A stretch of 64,000 bases of DNA from the NCBI GenBank assembly GCA_016713425.1, contig JADJPE010000005.1, forward strand, positions 1,364,001 through 1,428,000, read 5' to 3'. The notes beneath the pieces are model-generated. The model was not told the origin of the DNA, ran no database searches, and saw only the letters and a list, made by a program, of their open reading frames with translations. This document shows positions 1-7,955 of the stretch, piece by piece (the stretch's first letter is position 1; every line of letters begins with the position of its first letter). The position numbers were made by a program, and so were the translations under genes. Source of the stretch: Deltaproteobacteria bacterium (lineage in GTDB: Bacteria; Myxococcota; Kuafuiibacteriia; Kuafuiibacteriales; Kuafuiibacteriaceae).

Positions 1-1565
1 TTGTGGTAGATCGGAATATCCTGCGCCTGCGGAAAAACAACGGGCGGTCCGTACGCAAGGTGTGGATAGTCGGCAACCAGCGCACGGGCACGTTCCGCTG
101 GGAAGACGTCGAGCAAAACCGCCAGCGAGATCGCCAACAGGTCGAGCTGCGCGTTCGGCGCCCGATCAAACGCGCCCCCAACCCGAGACGCCACGGCAGA
201 ACCATATCCAAGGCCAGCATCGAGCCGGGTGCCAGAACCATGCGCATCGACGGCCTCGATCTCGTGGGCGCGGTCGAAGCGCCAGCGGACGTCGTCACGG
301 AGCCGGGCCGCCCAGTCTGCGTAGCGTGACACCGCCTCCGTCTCGCCAAAGTGATGGGCGAGCTTCGCTGTATACTCGATGGCAAACAAGTGAAGGAGAT
401 TCGTCGATAGAGCCTTCGACTCTCCGATCGGCACGATGGGGTCTGCCGCCCAGCGTGGATAGGTTTGCTCTCGCCAATCCAGGAACGACGACTCGCCTCG
501 GTAGAGACCATCGATCTCATCGAAAACGACGCGACGGTCGTGCTCAATCGTATTGCGCAGCGCATCGAACGCTTGACGCTGGAAGTTCGCGCGAGCCTCG
601 CCGGTGAGCGTCTTCTCGACCTCAGCGGCGGCCAGTGCCCAAACGACGCGATCGGTCGAGATCGGATAACTGCCGCCCGTACCCGTGTCCTGGACGACCT
701 CCGCGGTGCTCTCGGACGACGTTCCGACACCTCCGCCTCCGCCTCCGCTTCCGCTTCCGCTTTCGCCCACGCCCACGTCGCGCCGCGAAGATACCTTGAA
801 GAGCAGTGAATTCGCTGCCCGCACCGGATCGACGAGCGCGAGCGCAAGATTGGTTGCGTAGGCTGTATCGCGGGTCCACACGTATCGCCAGAGCGCGCCC
901 GTCTCGAAGCAACCCCCGCTCGGACACTCGAGCGACCGGCCATGGTCGAAGGCGTCGTCGCGAATCTCCGCCACCGATGCCTGGCGTGCCTCATCGAGTG
1001 CGAGCGCATAGAGCGCGTCGAACATGGCGTGGCCGCTACGAAGCAGCGGCTCGCCCGCACGCTCTTCGAGGACTCTCTCTTGGCCATTGCCCAAGCCCCC
1101 GCTCTCGCTCGGATCAAGCCCGCTCGAGTCCGCGCGACGCGGCGCATTGCTCGACAGGACGTATCGTCGCCGACACGACGACGTGCCGTCGCCATCCATC
1201 ATGGGCTCGGTGGTCACCTCAGCGGCGTAGTTGGAAAACGCAATACGATGACCATCCGGAACGACAACGTCGCCCCCCAGACATTCCGGTGGTGGAACGA
1301 AAGCCGAACCATCCTTGCTTCCGCCCCCGTCGACGCCCTGGTCGCGCGACGCACCATCGCCGGCCCCCGCATCATCCGATGCGCCGGTGTCTGTGCCGAT
1401 GACACCGCCGTCACGTCCCACGCTACCCTCTTCTCCTCCGATGGCGCCCGTCGCGCAACCGCTGACAAGCACGCCGGCGCTGGCGATTGCGGCAGCGGTC
1501 ACACAGGCCGCAAAGACCGAAAAGGCCGCCCGTGTCGGCAGCATCGCGATTTTCGCGCGCGCCAT
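1..1565 (-). CDS. Secreted lipoprotein, probable six-hairpin (alpha/alpha) glycosidase-like, partial at the left edge
   Basis: Reading the minus strand from the ATG at 1565 gives an open frame of 521 codons with no stop before the window edge, so the 3' end is missing. Residues 1-37 form a lipoprotein signal with lipobox VSGC (Cys37), followed by a Gly/Asp/Ala-rich linker. Around residue 228 lies VWTRDTAYA, then a Gly/Ser repeat (about 270), then a passage with Trp/Tyr-rich helices ending in YGPPVVFPQAQDIP. The WTRD motif and alternating helical segments resemble (alpha/alpha)6 six-hairpin glycosidases such as GH15 or GH78; this is inference and the substrate is unknown. It is likely anchored in the envelope, facing the periplasm or cell exterior. 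A second ATG lies at codon 8. The opposite-strand open frames here look like high-GC shadows. Confidence 0.6.
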   Translation of the reverse strand, partial: MARAKIAMLPTRAAFSVFAACVTAAAIASAGVLVSGCATGAIGGEEGSVGRDGGVIGTDTGASDDAGAGDGASRDQGVDGGGSKDGSAFVPPPECLGGDVVVPDGHRIAFSNYAAEVTTEPMMDGDGTSSCRRRYVLSSNAPRRADSSGLDPSESGGLGNGQERVLEERAGEPLLRSGHAMFDALYALALDEARQASVAEIRDDAFDHGRSLECPSGGCFETGALWRYVWTRDTAYATNLALALVDPVRAANSLLFKVSSRRDVGVGESGSGSGGGGGGVGTSSESTAEVVQDTGTGGSYPISTDRVVWALAAAEVEKTLTGEARANFQRQAFDALRNTIEHDRRVVFDEIDGLYRGESSFLDWREQTYPRWAADPIVPIGESKALSTNLLHLFAIEYTAKLAHHFGETEAVSRYADWAARLRDDVRWRFDRAHEIEAVDAHGSGTRLDAGLGYGSAVASRVGGAFDRAPNAQLDLLAISLAVLLDVFPAERARALVADYPHLAYGPPVVFPQAQDIPIYH

Positions 1566-1789
1566 CCGGCAAAAGCCGTGCATCGGGCAATTCGACGACC
1601 GCACAAGTCAACAGTAGGCAGTTGGATGCGATCGATCGACCGGGCGTTCGTCCGACATCGACCCTCGTTCTACCGAAGCGTTGCCCCAGCCGTGATGCCT
1701 TCCGTGCTCCTGCGTTCCCTCGGGCTGCTGGTTGAGGCAGCCCTGCCTGGACATTCTTCTTTGCCGGCCAGCTTGCACCCTCTCGGCGA

Positions 1790-1835
1790 CTGACGGTTGC
1801 GGACGGTTAGCGACGGCTGCTGACGGCTACTGACG
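1790..1835. repeat. 10-bp direct repeats at the 3' end of the ABC operon
   Basis: Four and a half units of a 10-bp repeat with core GACGGTT / GACGGCT (starting near 1791, 1801, 1811, 1821, 1831) lie across the stop codon of the upstream minus-strand gene and run into the gap before the lipoprotein gene. The period equals one helical turn, so this could be a protein-binding array or just slippage. Confidence 0.5.
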
Positions 1836-2747
1836 ATTTGACTGTTGCCCTCGGTCCGCCTGCTTCTGTCGCTGACGCAGCGCCGCGTCCTCACCTCGGG
1901 CCAAAGCGGCACGGCGCCCTCGGAAAAGCGCAACCAGCTCCTCGTCTATGCCCCCCTCGAGGCGCTCCTCGATCTGGAGGCGCTCCACCGCATTCTGGAG
2001 ATGTTCCGAAGCCTCGGTGGAGGTCGGATCGGTGACGACCTGCTGGTAGACTTCCTCGAAGGTGTCGACCATGCTGAGCAGCCTGGCTCGAACCGCCGCT
2101 TCCTGGGACACGAGCCCCTCGCGACGGCGCTGAATGCGGACGAGATCGTCTCTCGCGGTCTCGAAGCGACGCCGCTCGACCGAAGACGGCGCGGATTCGA
2201 TCTGTGACTCGATCTCCGCCAACGACTTCGCGACCTGCACATCATCGATGGCGCGCTTTCGCTCCTCGATGAGGAGCAGCGCAAGCCACAAACCAAGATA
2301 GCTCACCGTCGAGTCATCGAGGCGTTCGACATCATAGTCCGTCAGGGCTGTACGCCGGTTCTGTGCGACCTCCTCAAGCGATGCCAACCGATCGCGCATA
2401 CGCGCGTAGGCCTCCCACGATTTTCCGTGCTCTCCAACTCGGGTGCGAAGCTCATTGAGCAAGTGTTCTCGTGCATGCTCGCGGCGCACGCGGCGATACT
2501 TTCGATCGACCCACGCTCGAAATCGGCCCGAACTCGGGATGAACAGCGCGCCGATGCTCTCGGCCGCGACGAAGGCCACGAGTGGAACTGCGCCGAGGCC
2601 CAGCCCGAACGGGATGGACACCAACGCCGCGGTCGTGAGCGCGCCCAAAGCGGCGTATTTGTTCGCCGGATGAAGGAGCATCTCCTTCAGATATGAAGCA
2701 CTGCGGTCCGCCTCGCCGCGATCCCAGATCTGATCGTTGATTCCCAC
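1827..2747 (-). CDS. Membrane-anchored coiled-coil protein, last gene of the ABC/OmpA operon
   Basis: This 306-residue protein was not matched to a named family. Residues about 31-66 form a hydrophobic hairpin rich in Ala, Gly and Leu (probably two membrane passes). A basic stretch follows (WVDRKYRRVRREH), then long charged helices from about residue 95 to the end with heptad-like spacing (for example SLAEIESQIESAPSSVERRR), and a Gln/Arg-rich tail. The likely topology is an inner-membrane hairpin with a cytoplasmic coiled coil. It starts 7 bp after the ABC ATPase gene stops, so it is very likely co-transcribed with the transporter. It may be an accessory or scaffolding subunit; the function is unknown. 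Confidence 0.75.
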   Translation of the reverse strand: MGINDQIWDRGEADRSASYLKEMLLHPANKYAALGALTTAALVSIPFGLGLGAVPLVAFVAAESIGALFIPSSGRFRAWVDRKYRRVRREHAREHLLNELRTRVGEHGKSWEAYARMRDRLASLEEVAQNRRTALTDYDVERLDDSTVSYLGLWLALLLIEERKRAIDDVQVAKSLAEIESQIESAPSSVERRRFETARDDLVRIQRRREGLVSQEAAVRARLLSMVDTFEEVYQQVVTDPTSTEASEHLQNAVERLQIEERLEGGIDEELVALFRGRRAALARGEDAALRQRQKQADRGQQSNRQ

Positions 2748-2754
2748 GGCTCAA

Positions 2755-3630
2755 CTACACGGTGACGCGCACCTGCCCCCTTGATCCGCCTGCGCCATGC
2801 AAAGTAGCGAGGATTCGCTCTTCGAGCGCTTGAGTCTCCGACGACCGCTGCCACGCGCTCGATCTCGGGCGCGGCTCCGAAATCTCGAAGTCGTCGGCGA
2901 TCCTCGCCGGCTGACCCGAGAGCACAATGACCCGATCCCCGAGAACCAGCGCCTCCGTCACATCGTGCGTCACGAAGACAATCAAGCAAGGTTGACTCCG
3001 GTAGAGGTCACTGAGAAGGCGCTGCATCTCCTCGCGCGTCTGCGCATCGAGCGCGCCGAACGGCTCGTCCATCAACAGAATCCGAGGCCGAAGAACAAGC
3101 GCCCGCGCCAGCGCCACCCGTTGATTCTGTCCGCCCGAAAGCTGGGCTGGACGAAGATCTGCGTGCGCGCCGAGGCCAACCGACTCGATCATCGCATCGA
3201 CACGTGCCTTCGCGTCCTCACGACTCACCTTGCGACGCCAGAGCTTGAGTCGAAACGGAAACGCAATGTTGTCGCGGGCCGACAAATCCGGGCGATTGGC
3301 GTAGCGCTGGAAGACCATCACGACATCGTCGTGCGCCTCGGTCGAAAGCACGCCGTCGATGAACACTTCCCCCGACGTCGGCGTCTTGACGCCCATTGGC
3401 CGGACTCCGCCCATCATACGCAGCAAGGTCGACTTCCCACAGCCCGAAGGCCCAAGCAACATCACGATCCCGGGGCGATCGAACTTCACGCTGACGTCGT
3501 CAACAACTCGGATCCGGTCGGACTTCGACCCCGCGCTCTCGCCGGCCGGCATCGGATACTCCTGCACAATGTTGCGGAGCTCCAGACTGACGAGCTCACC
3601 GGAGCCGCTCGGAGGAATGGTCGAACTCAT
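2755..3630 (-). CDS. ABC transporter ATP-binding protein, NitT/TauT (nitrate/sulfonate/taurine) type
   Basis: The cytoplasmic ATPase of the importer encoded here (291 residues). Walker A is GPSGCGKST, the signature is LSGGQNQRVALARAL, Walker B is ILLMDEPFGALD, and the switch His is in FVTHDVTEA, so every catalytic motif is intact. The start used is the ATG at 3630, which overlaps the permease stop in an ATGA quartet (3627-3630) and gives a normal-length protein. The open frame extends further upstream but that part is a shadow of the permease gene. The substrate cannot be read from the ATPase; the family usually moves small anions, sulfonates or thiamine precursors. Confidence 0.92.
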   Translation of the reverse strand: MSSTIPPSGSGELVSLELRNIVQEYPMPAGESAGSKSDRIRVVDDVSVKFDRPGIVMLLGPSGCGKSTLLRMMGGVRPMGVKTPTSGEVFIDGVLSTEAHDDVVMVFQRYANRPDLSARDNIAFPFRLKLWRRKVSREDAKARVDAMIESVGLGAHADLRPAQLSGGQNQRVALARALVLRPRILLMDEPFGALDAQTREEMQRLLSDLYRSQPCLIVFVTHDVTEALVLGDRVIVLSGQPARIADDFEISEPRPRSSAWQRSSETQALEERILATLHGAGGSRGQVRVTV

Positions 3631-4427
3631 GTGAGCTCCCATGGGAACAGACGTTTCTTCATCGCCGTCATCGTGCCGTAGGTAACCAGAGCCAATGCGA
3701 TGATCACGAAGATACCCACAAACACCTGATCCATCGCTGAAAACCGGCGCGCGTTCTGAATGAGTTGGCCGAGGCCCTCCTGCGCGTTCACGTACTCGGC
3801 GACGGTAATGTACGTCCACATCACCGAGATCGCGACGATGATCGCGTCCGCGATCCGCGGCATCGCGATCGGCAGGACGGCATGCCGCACCGCCTCCCAC
3901 GGCGTCGCCCCCAGATCGTGCGCACCGATCCAATAGGTGCTTGGAACGGCCTGCAGAGCGTCGCGCACCATGGGCACGAGATAGACGACGGCGCCCAAGA
4001 ACAAGAAGGTCACCTTCATCCCTTCCCCGATCCCGAGCCACATCACCAGGATGGGAAGAACAGCCACGATCGGCGCCGATCGAAACGGATCGACGAGCGG
4101 CGAAAGCGCGGCGTTGATCCGGGGCGAGGCCCCCATCAGAACCCCAAGCGGCACCCCGATGACCACGACCAACAATCCAGCCGCCGCCACGCGGGCAACG
4201 GACCAGATCGTGGCCGTGAAGAGCAAGCTTTCGCCCTGCTGAGCATCCCATGCCAGCCGAAGAAACGCGCTGAGTACATCGACCGGCGACGGAAGCTTCG
4301 CCTTCGCAACGAGAGACAGGGCGCTCACGATCGCCCACGCCACGAGCACGACCAATACCGACGCGGCACCCAAAGTGCGACGGGCACGCGGCGTTATGGG
4401 CTCATACGGGTTCCACACAATGGTCAC
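3627..4427 (-). CDS. ABC transporter permease, NitT/TauT (SsuC/TauC) type
   Basis: Inner-membrane permease, 266 residues from the GTG at 4427. It has about six hydrophobic segments and the EAA-type loop contacted by the ATPase (GAHDLGATPWEAVRHAVLPIAMP). The frame is open up to an ATG at 4475, but that start would overlap the upstream gene by 52 bp; the GTG at 4427 overlaps its stop in a GTGA quartet, matching the ATGA coupling at the other end. Only one permease gene is present, so the transporter is presumably a homodimeric channel. The partner binding protein is the OmpA fusion directly upstream. Confidence 0.88.
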   Translation of the reverse strand: MTIVWNPYEPITPRARRTLGAASVLVVLVAWAIVSALSLVAKAKLPSPVDVLSAFLRLAWDAQQGESLLFTATIWSVARVAAAGLLVVVIGVPLGVLMGASPRINAALSPLVDPFRSAPIVAVLPILVMWLGIGEGMKVTFLFLGAVVYLVPMVRDALQAVPSTYWIGAHDLGATPWEAVRHAVLPIAMPRIADAIIVAISVMWTYITVAEYVNAQEGLGQLIQNARRFSAMDQVFVGIFVIIALALVTYGTMTAMKKRLFPWELT

Positions 4428-6205
4428 CGACGCGCGAGAATCGCGAGGCGGGTCGTACGGTTCATAGCCCGACAATCCGCGAGACTGAGCCCATCACCCT
4501 TGGGATCCCGTTCATTGCACAGAGGCTTGTCAGGGCCGTTGCCGACGATGCGGAACCGGTCACGCGGGAACTCCCATTGGGCCACGAGATAATCGACGAC
4601 ACGATTCGCACGTGCCTCCGATAGCCGCATGTTGGTTGCTCGCGACCCGGTCGAATCGGTATTGCCCGAGACCTCGAAGTACGCGGACCCGTTGTTTTCG
4701 ATGAGCGGTACCATGTCTTCGTCGATCGTCTTCTGCGCACGCTTCGTGAGCTCTGATGAACCGCTCGAAAAATTCACCGTGACCGGCTTCGTCAACGTCG
4801 CGGCCTCCTGAGCGGCGCGCTCGCGCCCCTCGGCCGTAAAGGAAAACTCAGGCACCTTGGCTTCTTGCTCGGCCTTCGGGTTCGCGCGAATCAGCGCTCG
4901 GACAAAGCGATCATCGAACGAATCCTCGGGGTTGATGACGGGAGAGTTCGGATTCGCAAGCGCACCTGCCGCCCGGTAGATCTGGTCGAACTGACGATAG
5001 ACGCGCGCGTAATGATTCGTCCCACCACTGAGCCCAAGAATACGCGCGTTGTCCTCGAGACCCGTCCAGACCAGGCTCCCAAACAACGACTTGACGAAGT
5101 CTCGCCCCTCATCTTTCGCCAGCAGACTGAAGAACTCCTCGGTCTTGACGAGCGCCTCCACCGCCGAATCGGGGTTGGCTTCCGCCGCCACGACCCCTTC
5201 GAACCACCCGTCCACCAGCTTCTGAAATGCCGGGGCTCGCGCCGGGTCGTCGAGCAAAGCCTTGTCGCAGACGATGACGTCATAGATCAGGTTCGTCGCG
5301 GTCTTCGTCGAATAGACGACATGGGCGCCGGCGACCTTCCGGAGAGCCAACGAAAGATCGGGATCCCACAGCGCGGCCGCATCGACTTGCCCACTCTCGA
5401 ACGCGGCGCGCACCCCCGCGGTCCCCTCATCCGCATTGATGTAGACATACTTCACAGAGGTCTTCTTACGGGACGAAAGACTCGAGTTTTCAATCGCGTC
5501 GAGCACCATGCCGTGCGACGGCGTGTACTGAAGAAGCGCGATGCTGCGTCCCGCGAGGTCTTCGACCCGTTTGATCGCTGGATCACGCGCGATGACAGCG
5601 TCGGCGCCTTGCGTGTTGTCGACGACCATGATCGCGCGACCATCGAGGCCTGCGTTCCGCAAGTTGGGTTGCTCCTGGGCCCAGAAGTCGCTCGTTCGCC
5701 AAGCGCAGTGTGCGACCTTGGACGTGAAGATCGTGGCCAGAGTCGGGATGTCGTCCTGAATCACGAACTCCACTGCGAGCCCCTTCTTGTCAAAGATGGA
5801 GCCCGGCTTCGTCTTCAGCGACTGGCCGTTTGCCACCAGCGCGGGCGCGTAGCCATGAAAACTCACGATCGAAACCTTGAGCGGGTCAGAGGAGGACCCG
5901 AACGCAGCGCCCGCGCGCGACGAAGAGCCCGAGGCCGAAGCGTTGCCTTGGCCCGGCCCCTTCGTCCCCGAAAGGCCAACCGGTCCAGATTGAGCACCGG
6001 TCGCCCCTCCGCCCTCGACACCGGGCGCGATGCCGGGGCCCGATGCACCGGATCCGCTCGAAGCCGCGGAATCACCGGGTGCGCCCCCCAAGAAACCAGC
6101 CTTCGACGCATAGTCCTTGAGGCCCAGATGCCAGGCCGCCGCGCCAGAGACGGCGATGATCGTAACGGTGAGGAGTCCTTTTGCGAGCGGTGTCAGTCTT
6201 GCCAT
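4424..6205 (-). CDS. Solute-binding protein fused to a C-terminal OmpA peptidoglycan-binding domain
   Basis: 593 residues. An N-terminal hydrophobic anchor (residues about 8-25, LAKGLLTVTIIAVSGAAAWH) is followed by a Gly/Ser/Ala-rich linker to about 105, then an ABC solute-binding fold of the NMT1/TauA type (VSIVSFHGYAPALVANGQ, later DGRAIMVVDNTQGADA), and from about 470 an OmpA-like domain with the signature NTDSTGSRATNMRLSEARA that normally binds diaminopimelate in peptidoglycan. The binding protein is thus tethered to the inner membrane at one end and probably to the cell wall at the other. It precedes the permease gene with a 4-bp coupled overlap. Similar fused proteins are known in other phyla under generic names; ligand unknown. 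Confidence 0.88.
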   Translation of the reverse strand: MARLTPLAKGLLTVTIIAVSGAAAWHLGLKDYASKAGFLGGAPGDSAASSGSGASGPGIAPGVEGGGATGAQSGPVGLSGTKGPGQGNASASGSSSRAGAAFGSSSDPLKVSIVSFHGYAPALVANGQSLKTKPGSIFDKKGLAVEFVIQDDIPTLATIFTSKVAHCAWRTSDFWAQEQPNLRNAGLDGRAIMVVDNTQGADAVIARDPAIKRVEDLAGRSIALLQYTPSHGMVLDAIENSSLSSRKKTSVKYVYINADEGTAGVRAAFESGQVDAAALWDPDLSLALRKVAGAHVVYSTKTATNLIYDVIVCDKALLDDPARAPAFQKLVDGWFEGVVAAEANPDSAVEALVKTEEFFSLLAKDEGRDFVKSLFGSLVWTGLEDNARILGLSGGTNHYARVYRQFDQIYRAAGALANPNSPVINPEDSFDDRFVRALIRANPKAEQEAKVPEFSFTAEGRERAAQEAATLTKPVTVNFSSGSSELTKRAQKTIDEDMVPLIENNGSAYFEVSGNTDSTGSRATNMRLSEARANRVVDYLVAQWEFPRDRFRIVGNGPDKPLCNERDPKGDGLSLADCRAMNRTTRLAILARR

Positions 6206-6255
6206 TTCAGCGGTCAGCTCCCTTGTGGTGTTAAGCGGTCGGCGCCCTTGTGGTC

Positions 6256-7116
6256 TTAGGTCCGGTGCGAGTCTGGTGCACTCGAATCGTCAAACGTCAA
6301 GGCAATCTCTCGAAGGCGCCCGATCTCGGCGTCCATACGCGCCTGTTCGCGACGGCTCGCGTCCTGGTTCGCTTGGCGCTGAGCTTGATTCTTGGCGCGC
6401 GCCTCGGCCCCCTTCGCAAGTTCACGGGCAAGGAGAGACTCGAGGTCTTCGATCTGCTTCTTAATTGTGGTGCGTGCCTCTTCTTCGAACCCCTGGATGG
6501 TCTCGAGCTCAGCGGCAAGGCGTGCCGCCGACGCTTCGACGACCGCCTCCAGGCGCGCCTTCTCGGCCTCGAGCGCACGAATCTTGCGCTCCGCATCGAC
6601 GATTGGGTCCTCGATCTTCCAGTCGTCGTCGGCCGCATCCATGGCCAAGATCGCGGCTTTGCGCGTGGTCGGATCCATGGCTCGAAGCCCATCGAGCACC
6701 TTGATCAACTTTTCGGCCGGAAACGGAGACGCAGCGACCCCGGCTTCCTTATAAACCGTTTCGAGGGGTCGACCTTCGTCGATCTCCGACCCCACCCCAA
6801 CCACGCCGCTCGCACCTCCACCGAGTTCGCTCGACGATGATGACGACGATTGCCCCAAGGTCGGCCCCTCTTGGCCGACCGAAGCGCTCGTGAGTCCAGC
6901 GCGGGATTTCGACGAGGGCGCGGTGGTTGTACGAGCACGGGTCGTCGCAGTCGCCGCAGTCGTCGGACTGGCGGTCGGCGTCGAAGCAGACCCTCGTGCC
7001 TCACGCACGATGCGGCGCGCTTCGTCAGGGTCGATCGCTTGTTCCAACGCACGACTCTGCTCGGCATCGAGTTCGACCAGGCCCACCTTCGCCAAAGCTT
7101 TCAAGAATCCACTCAT
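6256..7116 (-). CDS. Coiled-coil protein, first gene of the ABC/OmpA operon
   Basis: 286 residues from the ATG at 7116, preceded by a good ribosome-binding site (GAGGGAG). The N terminus (MSGFLKALAKVGLVELDAEQ) is a short helical domain, followed by a Ser/Thr/Ala-rich linker (about 45-130), a compact helical segment (EKLIKVLDGLRAMDPTTRKA), and then a long coiled coil from about 165 to 275 (ERKIRALEAEKARLEAVVEA). No signal peptide or membrane segment is seen, so it is presumably cytoplasmic. Its stop lies 50 bp before the binding-protein gene. The coiled coil matches the coiled-coil C terminus of the last gene in the operon, suggesting contact between the two; this is inference. No known family was recognised. 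Confidence 0.8.
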   Translation of the reverse strand: MSGFLKALAKVGLVELDAEQSRALEQAIDPDEARRIVREARGSASTPTASPTTAATATTRARTTTAPSSKSRAGLTSASVGQEGPTLGQSSSSSSSELGGGASGVVGVGSEIDEGRPLETVYKEAGVAASPFPAEKLIKVLDGLRAMDPTTRKAAILAMDAADDDWKIEDPIVDAERKIRALEAEKARLEAVVEASAARLAAELETIQGFEEEARTTIKKQIEDLESLLARELAKGAEARAKNQAQRQANQDASRREQARMDAEIGRLREIALTFDDSSAPDSHRT

Positions 7117-7274
7117 CGCCGCTCCCTCACGTGGCCGTTCGCTATGTATGCGTTTCTGACATGGTTCGAGAGGCGGGGAAAGGCCTGATTGCGCTCGATA
7201 TCTGGGGCCGAGAGCCCCAACCCCGCACCCAGTTTGCGCATATTGTGGGAGACATCGCGCTCTCAAGCAGTCAA

Positions 7275-7304
7275 CCTAAGGCGTAACAGGCGCCTGCCCT
7301 TAGG
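7275..7304. promoter_or_regulatory. Nested palindrome in the divergent promoter region
   Basis: Arms CCTAAGG (7275-7281) and CCTTAGG (7298-7304) are exact reverse complements and enclose a second perfect palindrome, CAGGCGCCTG (7287-7296). The structure ends 12 bp before the ATG at 7317 and lies in the 200-bp gap between two divergent operons. It could be an operator or a 5' UTR hairpin of the plus-strand transcript. Confidence 0.4.
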
Positions 7305-7316
7305 CGTAGCAGAGCT

Positions 7317-7955
7317 ATGGTTCCGTCAGCCCGCCCGAGTCCGAACCACATCGTTGAGGCGATCCACGATGAACTGACACGGCTCCGCGTTCGGCGGCTT
7401 CGGGCTTTGGCGGGCTATCTCGCGCTGATGGCTGCAGTCGTCACGCTCTTGGCGATCAGCCCACGCAAAATGCCCGGGCTCGTTCGCGACACGGCCTGGA
7501 TGGCCGAGCTCGGCCTGTTTTTTTTGGGCAACGCGATCGCGGCCAGTCTTGCGGTCGGCGTGCCGCTCGTCTCCCGAGGGCGAGCGTACGCCCTCGGCGT
7601 TTTGAGCGCTGCGCTCATCGTGGGCGGACTGGCGGGCGTGATCGATTGGTCGGCACCGGTTGAATGGGCTTTTGGTCCGGGCATGAAATGCTTCGTGTAC
7701 GGCACGCTGTTGACGACGGTCGCGATGACCGCGCTCGGGGTCTTGAGCGCACGGCTTTGGCGCCGGTTTCCGAATCCAAGTTTCTTCGTCGCCGTAGCCA
7801 CCTCGGCGATTGGCATCATTGCGCTGCACGTCGCCTGCGGCGCTCAGGACGTCGTCCACATCTTCGGCTTCCACCTGACGCCCGGGTTCGTCGCGTTCGG
7901 CTTTGCGAGCGCGCTCGAGCGGGCGCGGCTGAAGCTCGATCAGGCGGGCTTGTGA
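7317..7955 (+). CDS. Six-pass integral membrane protein, possibly DUF1109/NrsF-like
   Basis: 212 residues with about six hydrophobic segments (for example LRALAGYLALMAAVVTLLAI and FVYGTLLTTVAMTALGVLSA) and a conserved-looking Cys/His patch near the C terminus (ALHVACGAQDVVHIFGFHL). Layout and length resemble DUF1109 (NrsF) anti-sigma membrane proteins, but no sigma-factor gene lies next to it, so the assignment is weak. The stop codon overlaps the GTG start of the dipeptidase gene by 4 bp (GTGA, 7952-7955), so the two are translationally coupled. Confidence 0.75.
   Translation: MVPSARPSPNHIVEAIHDELTRLRVRRLRALAGYLALMAAVVTLLAISPRKMPGLVRDTAWMAELGLFFLGNAIAASLAVGVPLVSRGRAYALGVLSAALIVGGLAGVIDWSAPVEWAFGPGMKCFVYGTLLTTVAMTALGVLSARLWRRFPNPSFFVAVATSAIGIIALHVACGAQDVVHIFGFHLTPGFVAFGFASALERARLKLDQAGL

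Noticed and set aside
3631..4338. Upstream extension of the ABC ATPase frame to 4338
   Set aside because: The extension lies over the permease gene and has no ATPase similarity; the ATGA-coupled start at 3630 fits.
4865..6259. A 464-codon plus-strand frame opposite the binding-protein gene
   Set aside because: Arg/Asp-rich, no fold signature, and fully antisense to a gene with clear domains.
7317..7955. Assigning the six-pass protein firmly as an NrsF/DUF1109 anti-sigma factor
   Set aside because: The Cys/His patch is only loosely similar and no ECF sigma gene is adjacent.
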